DNA from: Alicyclobacillus mali NBRC 102425 | GTDB taxonomy: Bacteria; Bacillota; Bacilli; Alicyclobacillales; Alicyclobacillaceae | Direction of reading: 5' to 3' | NCBI RefSeq assembly: GCF_001570745.1 | Contig: NZ_BCSG01000020.1 | Coordinates: 32,665 to 96,664 of the forward strand | DNA length: 64,000 nt | In this document: positions 25,326 to 34,023 of the stretch, piece by piece | How the letters are laid out: every line of letters starts with the position of its first letter | Numbering within the stretch: position 1 is the stretch's first letter | Notes under the pieces: generated by a model | Told to the model about the DNA's origin: nothing | Databases searched by the model: none | The model's input: only the letters and a program-made list of their open reading frames with translations | Position numbers and translations under genes: made by a program

Positions 25326-27317
25326 TCAACCTCCGAGCGCGAAGGCCGCCACCTGATTTCCGGATGGCGCCTTCTGCCCCCGATAGAGGCGGATGGTCGA
25401 TCCCGGTTCCACCTGCGTGCCCCCAGCCGGCGCCTGCGCGATGATCACGTCCCCCTGACCGAGCAACTGCACCCTGAGGTTCGCGGAGTTCTGCAGCGCC
25501 AGGTTCTGCGCCTCCTTCATCGTGAGGCCGACGAAGTTGGGGACCGTCACCGGCGGAGCCTCGGGATACCGGTACTTCTTTTTGAGCCCCTGCGTCTGCG
25601 GAGGCACACCGAGCTCGCGCAGCCCGTCATCGAGAATGTTGCCGACAATCGGCGCGGCAATGACGCCGCCAAATACGATTCCATGTTCCGGATGGGGGTT
25701 ATCAATGGCCACGTAGCAGACGAGTGCCGGATCGTTCGCGGGCGCCATTCCGATAAAGGAGACGATGTAATGCCCGGATTCATAACGGCCGTTCTTTGCC
25801 ACCTGCGCCGTGCCCGTCTTTCCGGCGATCCGATAGCCGTCGCGATAGGCCCTGCTACCGCTCCCATTTGCCACCACGCTCTCAAGCGCGGACCGCACCT
25901 CCGCGGCCACCTGAGGTGTGATGACCTGGCGTACGACCGTCGGCTTCGTCACCGAGACCACGCGGCCCGTATCTGGGTCGATGACTTCGGACACGAGATA
26001 CGGTTTCATCAACTTGCCGCCGTTCGCCACCGCCCCGACGGCCATCACCTGCTGAATCGGCGTGACCGACACGCCCTGGCCGAACGCCGTCGTGGCCAAC
26101 TCCAGCGGGCCGACTTGATTCAGCTTGAACAGGATTCCGTTTCCTTCGCCAGGGAGGTCGATTCCGGTCTTCTGCCCGAACCCAAACGCGCGGATGTATG
26201 AGAACAGCGCTTCCTTCCCGAGCCGCTCGCCGAGCGCAATGAACCCGGGGTTGCACGAGTTTTCCACGACGTTGAGGAACGACTCGGATCCGTGGCCACC
26301 GGCCTTCCAACAGCGAATGCGGTGCCCAGCAACCTCGTAGTAGCCGGGATCGTAGAATCGGTCGTTCAGATTCACCTTGTTCTCCTGCAGCGCTGCGGCC
26401 AGTGTCACAATCTTGAAGGTGGACCCAGGCTCAAACGTCTGCCAGATGGCCAGGTTGCGGTTGTAGGTCGCCGGATCGGCAGAGCGCCAGTCCGCAGGAT
26501 TGAAGGTAGGGTAGTTCGCCATGGCCAGGATGGCACCTGTCTTTGGGCTTTCGACGATCGCGGTCACGGAATCCGGGTGGTACGCCGCCACCGCCTGCTC
26601 AATCTCGCGCTCGACAAACTGCTGGATTTGAAGATTGAGGGTGGTCTTGATGTCATCTCCGTCCGTCGGCTCGACAACCGACTGTCCCTCGCCCGGGATC
26701 AGTTCCCCGTTGGCCTTGGCGTAAAACGTGATGCCTCCCTTTTTGCCGCTCAGCACGCTGTTGTACTGCTTCTCAAGCCCCGTGAGTCCGACGTTATCGT
26801 AGCCGGTGATGCCGAGCACCTGAGCGGCGAGCGATCCATACGGGTACGCTCGTTTGCCATCCTCGGTGAGATAGACCCCGGGCAACTCGAGCTTTCGAAT
26901 TGCGTTGGCCTGCGCCTCTGTCATCTGGCGACCACCTGGGCGGATGTACACCATCAGCTCCCGCTGAGAGATCTGGCGCAGCACGCTGTCAACGCTCATG
27001 TGCAGGATGGGCGCGAGCTTTGCGGCGGTGCCCGCCTTGTCCTTGATCTGGCTCGGCACTGCCACAATGGTGGGTGCACTCGCCGTATACGTCAGCGGCT
27101 GCCCATTGCTCGCCAGGATGCTCCCGCGGATGCCGGACAGGGGCACCGTTCGGTCCCACGACTGCTTGGCCAGGTTGGAGAGCCACGTGGCCTGCCAGCC
27201 CTGCACATAGGCGAGCCGGCCGATGAGCGCGCCGATGGCCGCAAACAGCCCGAAGAGAAGCATGACCAGCCGCCGCCTCATGAGTCCAGGAGTCACGCGC
27301 ACAGACCTCGCCCCCAA
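25326..27317 (-). CDS. spoVD: sporulation class B penicillin-binding protein SpoVD
   Basis: Class B transpeptidase with one N-terminal transmembrane helix (about 13-33), a dimerisation domain, the transpeptidase domain with catalytic STFK (EPGSTFKIVTLAAAL), SCN (VVENSCNPGFIALG) and KTG (IAGKTGTAQVAK), and one C-terminal PASTA domain (VTVPNFVGLTMKEAQ). A single PASTA and the position after pbpB identify it as SpoVD, the spore-cortex PBP. TTG 27317 or GTG 27296 could be the start. Confidence 0.9.
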   Translation of the reverse strand: MGARSVRVTPGLMRRRLVMLLFGLFAAIGALIGRLAYVQGWQATWLSNLAKQSWDRTVPLSGIRGSILASNGQPLTYTASAPTIVAVPSQIKDKAGTAAKLAPILHMSVDSVLRQISQRELMVYIRPGGRQMTEAQANAIRKLELPGVYLTEDGKRAYPYGSLAAQVLGITGYDNVGLTGLEKQYNSVLSGKKGGITFYAKANGELIPGEGQSVVEPTDGDDIKTTLNLQIQQFVEREIEQAVAAYHPDSVTAIVESPKTGAILAMANYPTFNPADWRSADPATYNRNLAIWQTFEPGSTFKIVTLAAALQENKVNLNDRFYDPGYYEVAGHRIRCWKAGGHGSESFLNVVENSCNPGFIALGERLGKEALFSYIRAFGFGQKTGIDLPGEGNGILFKLNQVGPLELATTAFGQGVSVTPIQQVMAVGAVANGGKLMKPYLVSEVIDPDTGRVVSVTKPTVVRQVITPQVAAEVRSALESVVANGSGSRAYRDGYRIAGKTGTAQVAKNGRYESGHYIVSFIGMAPANDPALVCYVAIDNPHPEHGIVFGGVIAAPIVGNILDDGLRELGVPPQTQGLKKKYRYPEAPPVTVPNFVGLTMKEAQNLALQNSANLRVQLLGQGDVIIAQAPAGGTQVEPGSTIRLYRGQKAPSGNQVAAFALGG

Positions 27318-27390
27318 CGTCGCACAGCTTGTTCGCTGAGACTAGCCTATGCGCGCACTCGAGGAAATAGAAGGGCCGACGCATGGCGCG

Positions 27391-29583
27391 TCAGCCCTCA
27401 GGTGACAGCCGAATCTCCACGGTTTCTCCGGCCTTCACGCGCGAACCCGGCGGGATGGACTGGCCCACCACGTACCCAGACCCCGATGTGGAAACGTCGA
27501 GCCCCATCGCGGCAAGGAGGTTGGCCGCGTCTCGAAGTGTGAGACCGGTAAGATCGGGCATCGACAGGGCCGTCGCCTGATGGTTGGCGAGCAGCGCGTA
27601 CAATTTCGAACCTCGCGGCACCTGCACACCAGGCGAAGGCCACTGCCGCTCGATCGCGCCGCTCGACCCGGTGAACATGCCTTGAAGGCCATTCTGCGCG
27701 AGCACCGCTCGCGCCTGCGATTGTGAGAGCCCGATGAGATTCGGCGTGTCCACATAAGTCACCTGGCCCTGGCCTGGTTCTGTCTGAAGGGACTTCACGG
27801 CGCCAGTCGGCGGAATGTGATAGTAATTCAGGCACTCCTGCATGATGGCCCGAGCAACAGGGATGGCCACCGTGCTCCCCCACGCTTCGTCGGGTGCCAC
27901 CTGCGGATCGTATACCGTCACGTACACCACAACCTTGGGGTCCTGGGCAGGCACGAATCCGATAAACGACGTCTCAAACTTGTTTTGATAGTACGTGCCC
28001 GTGGCCGGATCCACAATTTGCGCCGTGCCCGTCTTCCCTGCCACCTCGTAGCCCTGAATCGCCGCGCCGGTATCGATGCCGTGCTTGGGATCCGAGACGT
28101 CGAGGACCATGGTGTCGCGCACCTGTTGGATGACGCTCTGCGGCAGAAATCCCTGGCGAATCACCGTCGGGCGATTCTCCTGAATCACCTTACCCGATGG
28201 CGAGATCACCTTGCTGATGATGTACGGCCGCAAGAGCCGGCCACCGTTCGCGATGGCGTCCATCGCCATGACCTGCTGCATCGGCGTCACGGCAATGCCT
28301 TGGCCGAATCCCGCCGTCGCGAGCTCGAGCTGCCCCCGCTGAGACGGTGGAAACAGAATGGAATTCGCCTCGTTTGGGAGATCAATCCCGGTCGGCTGCG
28401 TAAACCCAAATAGCTTCAGATACTTGTCGAGATTCGCCCATCCGAGCGCCATCGCGATTCGCGCAAATCCGACGTTCGACGATTCCTCGAGTGCCTGCTG
28501 ATACGTCAGCACACCGAAACCGACGTAGTTCCAGTCGTGAATCGTGCGCCCGTCGATCGTGATCTGCCCGGACTGAAACGTGTCATACAAATTGATGGAG
28601 TGCGTCGCCAGCGCGGCAGCGAGCACAAACGGCTTGAAGGTCGATCCCGGCTCAAACGCGCTGGACACGGCCCAGTTGGAGGAAAGCGCCTCAAGGCTCG
28701 CCTTCCAATATTGGTTTGGGTCAAAATTGGGCCAGCTCGACATCGCGAGAATCGCCCCCGTCTGTGGGTCGGACACCACGATGGCCGCGTGCTGAGGGCG
28801 ATACTTCTGTACGAGCGCATTCATCTGGTCTTCGACGTACCCCTGGATGGTGTCGTCGATGGTCAGCTGCACGTTGTCACCTGGTTTGGCGGCTTTCACC
28901 ACCTTCACGCTGCCCGGAATGGGTACGCCGGTGGGATCCTGCTGATACGAAATGAGCCCGTTTTCTCCGGCCAAGTAAGAATTCATCTCGAGCTCAACGC
29001 CGCTTTCACCCACGCCCTTGACCACATATCCGATGGCGTTCGAGGCGAAATTGCCGTAGGGATACACACGCAACTCTGTCGGCGTGAATGTCACGCAGTT
29101 GGACCACGCCGTGTTGCGGTCGTCCGGCGCCCACGCGTGCGCGGCAAACGCCGCTTCGAGCTTGGATTTCACCAGGGCCTCCACGGGAGTTGGCAACTGA
29201 ATCCAACTGACTTGTTTCGAGAGGAGCGCGGCGAGATCGGCCTCGTTGGTGTTGAGGACAGGTGCGAGTATCCGCGCGGCTTCATCTGCATACGGGCGCA
29301 TGGGCGCAAGTTCTATATCGACGTAATACGCTGGCACGTCGTACGCAAGTCGATTGCCCTGCGCATCCAGGATGGACCCTCGTGGCGCCAGAAGAGGCTC
29401 GGTCACGTCCATCACTGTGGCCGCGTCGTGTTTCAGCGTTCCGCCGTACACGCGCTGCACGTCGTAAATACGCCAGACCACAGCGCCAAGCGTCGCCACC
29501 ATGGCCAGCTGAAGAGCCCAGAGACGCCGTTTCGGGCGCTTCCAACTGGTCTGTCTTCCCGTTCGCCTGCCACCTCGATTCAT
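27391..29583 (-). CDS. pbpB: division class B penicillin-binding protein (PBP2B type)
   Basis: A 730-residue class B PBP: membrane helix near 20-40, PBP dimer domain, transpeptidase with STFK (EPGSTFKPFVLAAAL), SSN (ALEESSNVGFARIA) and KTG (VAGKTGTAQIVD), then two PASTA domains at the C-terminus (TPNLIGLSQSQARAVL and MPDLTGLTLRDAANLL). It is the septal transpeptidase partner of FtsW. It starts 4 bp after ftsL, as in Bacillus. Confidence 0.93.
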   Translation of the reverse strand: MNRGGRRTGRQTSWKRPKRRLWALQLAMVATLGAVVWRIYDVQRVYGGTLKHDAATVMDVTEPLLAPRGSILDAQGNRLAYDVPAYYVDIELAPMRPYADEAARILAPVLNTNEADLAALLSKQVSWIQLPTPVEALVKSKLEAAFAAHAWAPDDRNTAWSNCVTFTPTELRVYPYGNFASNAIGYVVKGVGESGVELEMNSYLAGENGLISYQQDPTGVPIPGSVKVVKAAKPGDNVQLTIDDTIQGYVEDQMNALVQKYRPQHAAIVVSDPQTGAILAMSSWPNFDPNQYWKASLEALSSNWAVSSAFEPGSTFKPFVLAAALATHSINLYDTFQSGQITIDGRTIHDWNYVGFGVLTYQQALEESSNVGFARIAMALGWANLDKYLKLFGFTQPTGIDLPNEANSILFPPSQRGQLELATAGFGQGIAVTPMQQVMAMDAIANGGRLLRPYIISKVISPSGKVIQENRPTVIRQGFLPQSVIQQVRDTMVLDVSDPKHGIDTGAAIQGYEVAGKTGTAQIVDPATGTYYQNKFETSFIGFVPAQDPKVVVYVTVYDPQVAPDEAWGSTVAIPVARAIMQECLNYYHIPPTGAVKSLQTEPGQGQVTYVDTPNLIGLSQSQARAVLAQNGLQGMFTGSSGAIERQWPSPGVQVPRGSKLYALLANHQATALSMPDLTGLTLRDAANLLAAMGLDVSTSGSGYVVGQSIPPGSRVKAGETVEIRLSPEG

Positions 29584-29587
29584 GCCA

Positions 29588-29980
29588 TCACTCGCCGTTT
29601 CCTTGCGTCGGAATCATGACCGGATTCTTGTACACCATGTGCAGCTTGTTGATGGCGACATTCAGGATGTGCGCCGGTTGTTCGAGCTCCGACACCTGCA
29701 TCTGGAGATTGGCGTTCACCGCTTGCTGTGCCGCGATGGCCGACTGAAGCTTCGCGTGATAATCGTTCAACTCGTAGATCTCGGCCCCCTTGGCCGCAAC
29801 CCACCACACCGCGGCGAAACTCACCATGCAGCACACGGCGAAGCTCACCCGGTTCCACAGGCGGCGGCGAGCAGCCCGGCGCTCCGCGTCGCGCACATCC
29901 CGTTCACGTCTCGGCGCCGTTTGCCCCCACGCCTCGCGACGCGGGCGAAGTTCCTGTTGCACGGCAGACATCTCACTCAT
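29588..29980 (-). CDS. ftsL: cell-division protein FtsL
   Basis: A 130-residue bitopic protein with a basic cytoplasmic N-terminus, one transmembrane helix (about 44-62) and a leucine-zipper-like coiled coil (YELNDYHAKLQSAIAAQQ). Fast divergence makes it hard to recognise by sequence alone, but topology and place between rsmH and pbpB settle it. It overlaps the end of rsmH by 4 bp. Confidence 0.88.
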   Translation of the reverse strand: MSEMSAVQQELRPRREAWGQTAPRRERDVRDAERRAARRRLWNRVSFAVCCMVSFAAVWWVAAKGAEIYELNDYHAKLQSAIAAQQAVNANLQMQVSELEQPAHILNVAINKLHMVYKNPVMIPTQGNGE

Positions 29981-30927
29981 CGCTCCCCATCATCCAGCTT
30001 TTCAAAAGCGCGCAGCTTGGCCGATCGCGCGCGCGGATTTCGTTCCAGCTCCTCACTCGAAGGCGTCACGGGCTTGCGCGACACCATGCGCCCCAAAGGC
30101 TTACGGCCACACCGACAGACCGGGAATTCCGGCGGACAAATGCACCCCTGGGCCCACGTCTGAAACAGGCGCTTCACCACGCGGTCCTCAAGAGAATGAA
30201 AGGTGATGATCGAAAGTCGACCACCGGGCTTCAAGGCGCGAAAAGCTGCCTCCACGCCGGACGCCAAAACCCCCAGCTCGTCGTTCACCGCGATGCGAAT
30301 GGCCTGAAACGTGCGACGCGCGGGGTGCGGGCCAGCGCGTCTGGCGGCAGCCGGAATGGCACCCTTGACGATTTCTGCGAGTTCCGTCGTCGTCTCGATA
30401 GGTTTCTTCGATCTCGCCCTCGCAATGGCGCGCGCAATCGACAGCGAAAACCTCTCCTCGCCGTACTCCCGGAGGATTCTCGCGAGTTCCCGCTCGTCCC
30501 ACGTGTTGACGATCTCGCGCGCGGTGAGCGGCCGATGCCTGTCCATGCGCATGTCGAGCGGGCCCTCATGCCAGTAACTGAATCCCCGCTCCGGGAGGTC
30601 AAACTGAGGCGAGGACACGCCGAGATCGAACAGGACGCCGTCCACCGCCGTGACGCCAAGCGCCCGCAGGCGTTGCTCCATCTCGGCGAAATTCGCCTTG
30701 ACCAGCGTGAGGCGGTCCGGATACTCCTGCTTCAGATGTGCGGCGTGCGCGATGGCGGCTTCGTCCTGATCGAACGCAATCACCACGCCGTCAGGCGCGG
30801 ACCGCTCGAGCAGGCGCGCCGTGTGCCCTGCCCCCCCAAGCGTCGCGTCCACATAGACGCCGCCTGGGCGAGGGGCCAACGCATCGACGGCCTCTTCCAA
30901 CAGGACGGTCTCGTGCGCAAAGTTCAA
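29977..30927 (-). CDS. rsmH: 16S rRNA m4C1402 methyltransferase RsmH
   Basis: SAM-dependent N4-methyltransferase (MraW). Signatures: HETVLLEEAVDAL, YVDATLGGAGHTARLLE, LFDLGVSSPQFDLPERGFSY, ARRTFQAIRIAVNDEL and IITFHSLEDRVVKRLF. 316 residues, normal. Second gene of the dcw operon, 18 bp after mraZ. Confidence 0.97.
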   Translation of the reverse strand: MNFAHETVLLEEAVDALAPRPGGVYVDATLGGAGHTARLLERSAPDGVVIAFDQDEAAIAHAAHLKQEYPDRLTLVKANFAEMEQRLRALGVTAVDGVLFDLGVSSPQFDLPERGFSYWHEGPLDMRMDRHRPLTAREIVNTWDERELARILREYGEERFSLSIARAIARARSKKPIETTTELAEIVKGAIPAAARRAGPHPARRTFQAIRIAVNDELGVLASGVEAAFRALKPGGRLSIITFHSLEDRVVKRLFQTWAQGCICPPEFPVCRCGRKPLGRMVSRKPVTPSSEELERNPRARSAKLRAFEKLDDGER

Positions 30928-30944
30928 CTCTCATCCCCCGCGAT

Positions 30945-31370
30945 TTAGAACGAAAAGTCGACGAGGTTTTCCGCAATCTCCGCAAACGATCGCTCCGCGT
31001 CGCTCGAATAGTGTTCCCAGACACTCGTGTTCCAAATTTCGACCCGATTCGACACCCCGATCAGCGTGCACTCCTTTTCAAGCCTGGCGTACTCGCGCAG
31101 CTTGGGAGGCAGGAGAATGCGGCCCTGCTTGTCGACCTCGCACTCGGACGCACCCGAAAAGAAGAAGCGCACGAATGCTCGCGCGTCCGATCGCGTCATG
31201 GGAAGAGCCTTCAGCTTTTGCTCGAGCGCGCGCCACTCATCCAGGGGGTATGCGAACAGGCACTGGTCCAGGCCGCGGGTCACGATGAACGAATCCCCCA
31301 GCCCATCCCGAAACTTCGCCGGGATGGTCAGCCGCCCTTTGCTGTCGAGGGAATGTTCGTACTCGCCCAT
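30945..31370 (-). CDS. mraZ: transcriptional regulator MraZ
   Basis: AbrB-like protein of two SpoVT/MazE-type repeats ([20 protein letters not shown] and the second repeat around [19 protein letters not shown]), 141 residues. It controls the dcw operon by binding direct repeats upstream of itself. Such repeats are visible at 31401-31430. ATG 31370 is the conserved start; TTG 31376 is a less likely alternative. Confidence 0.96.
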   Translation of the reverse strand: MGEYEHSLDSKGRLTIPAKFRDGLGDSFIVTRGLDQCLFAYPLDEWRALEQKLKALPMTRSDARAFVRFFFSGASECEVDKQGRILLPPKLREYARLEKECTLIGVSNRVEIWNTSVWEHYSSDAERSFAEIAENLVDFSF

Positions 31371-31400
31371 GAACAACGGCCTTCACCACCCGCTCGCGCA

Positions 31401-31437
31401 TGTCCCCCACTTTGCCCCACTTTCCACCACGATCATA
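31401..31437 (-). promoter_or_regulatory. mraZ promoter with three MraZ operator repeats
   Basis: On the minus strand an extended -10 (TGG then TATGAT, 31437-31432) is followed directly by three 10-bp repeats of the form GTGGNGNNAA (GTGGTGGAAA, GTGGGGCAAA, GTGGGGGACA). TGGNG boxes at 10-bp spacing are the known MraZ site. Here they lie just downstream of the -10, covering the likely start of transcription, fitting autorepression. No convincing -35 is seen. Confidence 0.75.
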
Positions 31438-31493
31438 CCACTTCGCGCTCCATTGCGGATCTCCTGCTAGGTGTTCGGATTTTTTTACACAAA

Positions 31494-31524
31494 GAGGCGA
31501 CCGCGCACGCGGCGCGATCGCCTC
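31494..31524 (-). terminator. terminator between bshC and mraZ
   Basis: On the minus strand stem GAGGCGA/TCGCCTC extended by CGCGC/GCGCG, followed by TTTGTG. It lies 16 bp past the bshC stop and before the mraZ promoter, insulating the dcw operon. Confidence 0.75.
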
Positions 31525-31539
31525 AAGCCTCACTCGAGT

Positions 31540-33177
31540 TCAGTTGTCTATCACGACGTCAAGAACCGGTCCCATTTGCGAGATAGAACTCCACGTTGGC
31601 AGCTCGGCGAACGCCTGCGTCCCGACCTCGCTCCAGAAGTTGAGCGGGCAAAGGCGCCGCTCCTGAGGATGTCCGTCCGGAAACAAACATCGCTCAATCT
31701 GACGGAGCTGCCGGAGTTCGCCCTCACGGCGCCGCTTCCACGCGCGCACCACGCGTCGCTCCAAGTCCCGCCATGCGCGCTCCTCCACCTGCACATGTCG
31801 TTCGAGGATGGCAGGGACCTCCGGGCCGAGCTCAGTGTAGGAAGCCTGAAGGCTGGCGAGCTTCGCGCGCACGCTTTCCAGCCAGCCGTCGACCTCGCGC
31901 CGCAGCGGCTCCGAGACATCGGCGCGCATGCGGCTTGCCACGAGATCAAGGGGGTCGCGCAGTTCGTCAAGCGACAGATGGTGCTTTCGCATGAGGCGTG
32001 CCACGCTGGGCGGCACCAAGCGCATGCGCTGTCGCAGGATGAGCGGCGGCAAGCGTCGTCCGTGCGCGTGAAAGACGCCGCGCGAAAGCGGATAGTATGC
32101 GATCTCGCTCGGCCCCCCTACGTACGCCAAAGTCGGGAGCACCGCATCCTGCACCACGGGCCGCAAAAGGACATTGGCAGAAAACCCCGTGGGGTCGAGA
32201 TCGCCTCGCTCAAGCCATTCGGACAGTGCGCCAGCTTCGCCGTGACCGCGGGCGACGAAACCCGCCGCGCTCTCTTCCAACACAAACCGCTTGCCATCCA
32301 TCACGGCAAACACGGTGGAATGGCGCGGGTCGCGAACCACCTCCGGCACAAAGCCCGCCCGTTCGACCTCGGCGTACGCGTCGTCCAACCGCCGCTGCAC
32401 GTCGCGCACTGCCTCTAGCCCCTGACGGAACACGGGCCACGCCAGGCGGCGTACGGCAGGCAGACAGGGATCGAAGAACACGAGGCCGTGTTCGGCGAAC
32501 ACTTTCGCCATGATCCGCGCGAACCAGGTGGCGAGAGAATCGCCCTCCCTCCACGCCGACCAGATGGCGTGAAGCGCCTCGAGCTTGTGGCTCGTTTCCG
32601 CCAACCGCTCATCGGCCTGGTTCAGAACACTTTTCACATCACGCACCTCGAGCGCCTCGCAGTAGACCATCTGATGCGGCTCAAAGCGGTGAGGAAGCTG
32701 AATGCGTCCCACTTCCCCGAGCCGGTCCACTACATGCGCGTGGTTGACCTCCTCGGCGTCGTGGTCCTCGGACGCAATCCAAAAGACCGGCACGACTGGG
32801 CGCTCCAGCTGTCGCTCAAGTTCGCGCGCCACACCGATGGCGGTGAGCGCCTTGGCGAGGCTGTAGATAGGCCCTGTGAACAGTCCCGCTTGCTGTCCCG
32901 TGACGACGGCCAACGCGCCGGGTTCCGCCAAGCGCTCCAGCGCTCGGTTCTGAGCTGCGGATGCGCCGATCTCGCCGTGAAACACGCGCAGCGCTTGCAC
33001 GAGCGAAGTGCGTGTCGCCGGCGCATAACTCCGCAGGACTGCCTCGGCGCGCGCCCGGTACGTCGCGATGTCGCGCGGATCTTGATCGTCGTAGAGATGA
33101 TGGACGCGATCGAAGGAGAACAAATGGGCGTCGGCTAGTGGATTTCCGGTCGGCGCCTCGTATACCGTACACTTCAA
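31540..33177 (-). CDS. bshC: bacillithiol synthase BshC (cysteine-adding enzyme)
   Basis: Last enzyme of bacillithiol synthesis, joining cysteine to GlcN-malate. Family signatures: AVVTGQQAGLFTGPIYSLAK, VPVFWIASEDHDAEEVNH, FRQGLEAVRDVQR, VQDAVLPTLAYVGGPSEIAYY and the C-terminal coiled coil. TTG 33177 after AAAGGGG gives 545 residues; the frame is open to 33216. bshC (yllA) upstream of mraZ is the normal Bacillus arrangement. Functionally linked to the ypdA in the murA element. Confidence 0.93.
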   Translation of the reverse strand: MKCTVYEAPTGNPLADAHLFSFDRVHHLYDDQDPRDIATYRARAEAVLRSYAPATRTSLVQALRVFHGEIGASAAQNRALERLAEPGALAVVTGQQAGLFTGPIYSLAKALTAIGVARELERQLERPVVPVFWIASEDHDAEEVNHAHVVDRLGEVGRIQLPHRFEPHQMVYCEALEVRDVKSVLNQADERLAETSHKLEALHAIWSAWREGDSLATWFARIMAKVFAEHGLVFFDPCLPAVRRLAWPVFRQGLEAVRDVQRRLDDAYAEVERAGFVPEVVRDPRHSTVFAVMDGKRFVLEESAAGFVARGHGEAGALSEWLERGDLDPTGFSANVLLRPVVQDAVLPTLAYVGGPSEIAYYPLSRGVFHAHGRRLPPLILRQRMRLVPPSVARLMRKHHLSLDELRDPLDLVASRMRADVSEPLRREVDGWLESVRAKLASLQASYTELGPEVPAILERHVQVEERAWRDLERRVVRAWKRRREGELRQLRQIERCLFPDGHPQERRLCPLNFWSEVGTQAFAELPTWSSISQMGPVLDVVIDN

Positions 33178-33271
33178 GGAGAACTCGCCCCTTTGCTCCA
33201 CCCAAAATGGCCACACTCATCATAACAACCGGGGCTAGGGATGTAAAACCGTAAGGAGTTGAGGAAACCTC

Positions 33272-34021
33272 ATGGCGCAGGGAGCGTTTTCGGATCGAGT
33301 CGCCATCGTGACGGGCGCCTCGGGCGGCATTGGACGGGCCGTTGCGCTGGAACTGGCGGGCCAGGGCGCGAGGGTGGTATGCGGGTACTACACGGGGCGG
33401 GATGAGGCGGAGCGAACCGTCGCCGAATGCGAGCGGCTTGGTGCCGAAGCGCTCGCCGTGCAGGCGGATCTGTCAAAAGAAGAAGAGGCCAGACGCCTCG
33501 TCATGGAGGCCACGCAGTTCGGAACGCCGACGCTTGTCGTGCACGCTGCGGGCGGTGACGCGCGGGCGCTCGCGCACGAGATGCCGACGGATGCTTGGCG
33601 CCACGTCATCGACGAGCATCTGTCCTCGGCGTTCTATTTAACCAAAGCTGCGTTTCCACACCTACGGCGATCTCGCCAGGCCGCCTGCGTCTTGATCTCA
33701 TCCGTCTACGGTCTGCACGGCGCCGCGATGGAAGGCGCGTATGCCGCGGCCAAAGGGGGGATCATCGCCTGGATGAAGTCACTGGCACGCGAGTGGGCTT
33801 CCATTCCCGTGCGCATGAACGCCATCGCGCCAGGCCCGATTGAGACGAAGATGTTGAGGCACCTGGCCCCCGACGAGCGCGAATCACTCGAGCGAGAAAT
33901 TCCGCTCGGGCGCATGGGCCGTGCCGAGGAAGTGGCGGCGGCCGTGTCCTTTCTCTTGAGTCCAAGGGCTTCGTACATCACCGGCCAGGTTCTCGCGGTG
34001 GATGGGGGCTGGATGAGCTAA
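33272..34021 (+). CDS. SDR oxidoreductase (FabG / YmfI-like)
   Basis: A 249-residue short-chain dehydrogenase: cofactor loop VTGASGGIGRAVALEL, LISSVYGLHGAAMEGAYAAAKGG with the Ser-Tyr-Lys triad (Y and K in YAAAK), and APGPIETKM. The usual NNAG is replaced by HAAG, a change also seen in YmfI-type reductases that act on EF-P modification. A FabG-like role is equally possible. It is divergent from bshC and convergent with gerC, so there is no operon context. Confidence 0.8.
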   Translation: MAQGAFSDRVAIVTGASGGIGRAVALELAGQGARVVCGYYTGRDEAERTVAECERLGAEALAVQADLSKEEEARRLVMEATQFGTPTLVVHAAGGDARALAHEMPTDAWRHVIDEHLSSAFYLTKAAFPHLRRSRQAACVLISSVYGLHGAAMEGAYAAAKGGIIAWMKSLAREWASIPVRMNAIAPGPIETKMLRHLAPDERESLEREIPLGRMGRAEEVAAAVSFLLSPRASYITGQVLAVDGGWMS

Positions 34022-34023
34022 TC

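Noticed and set aside
24191..25444. 417-codon plus-strand ORF opposite murE
   Set aside because: Antisense shadow of murE, with His/Arg/Gly-rich composition and no ribosome site.
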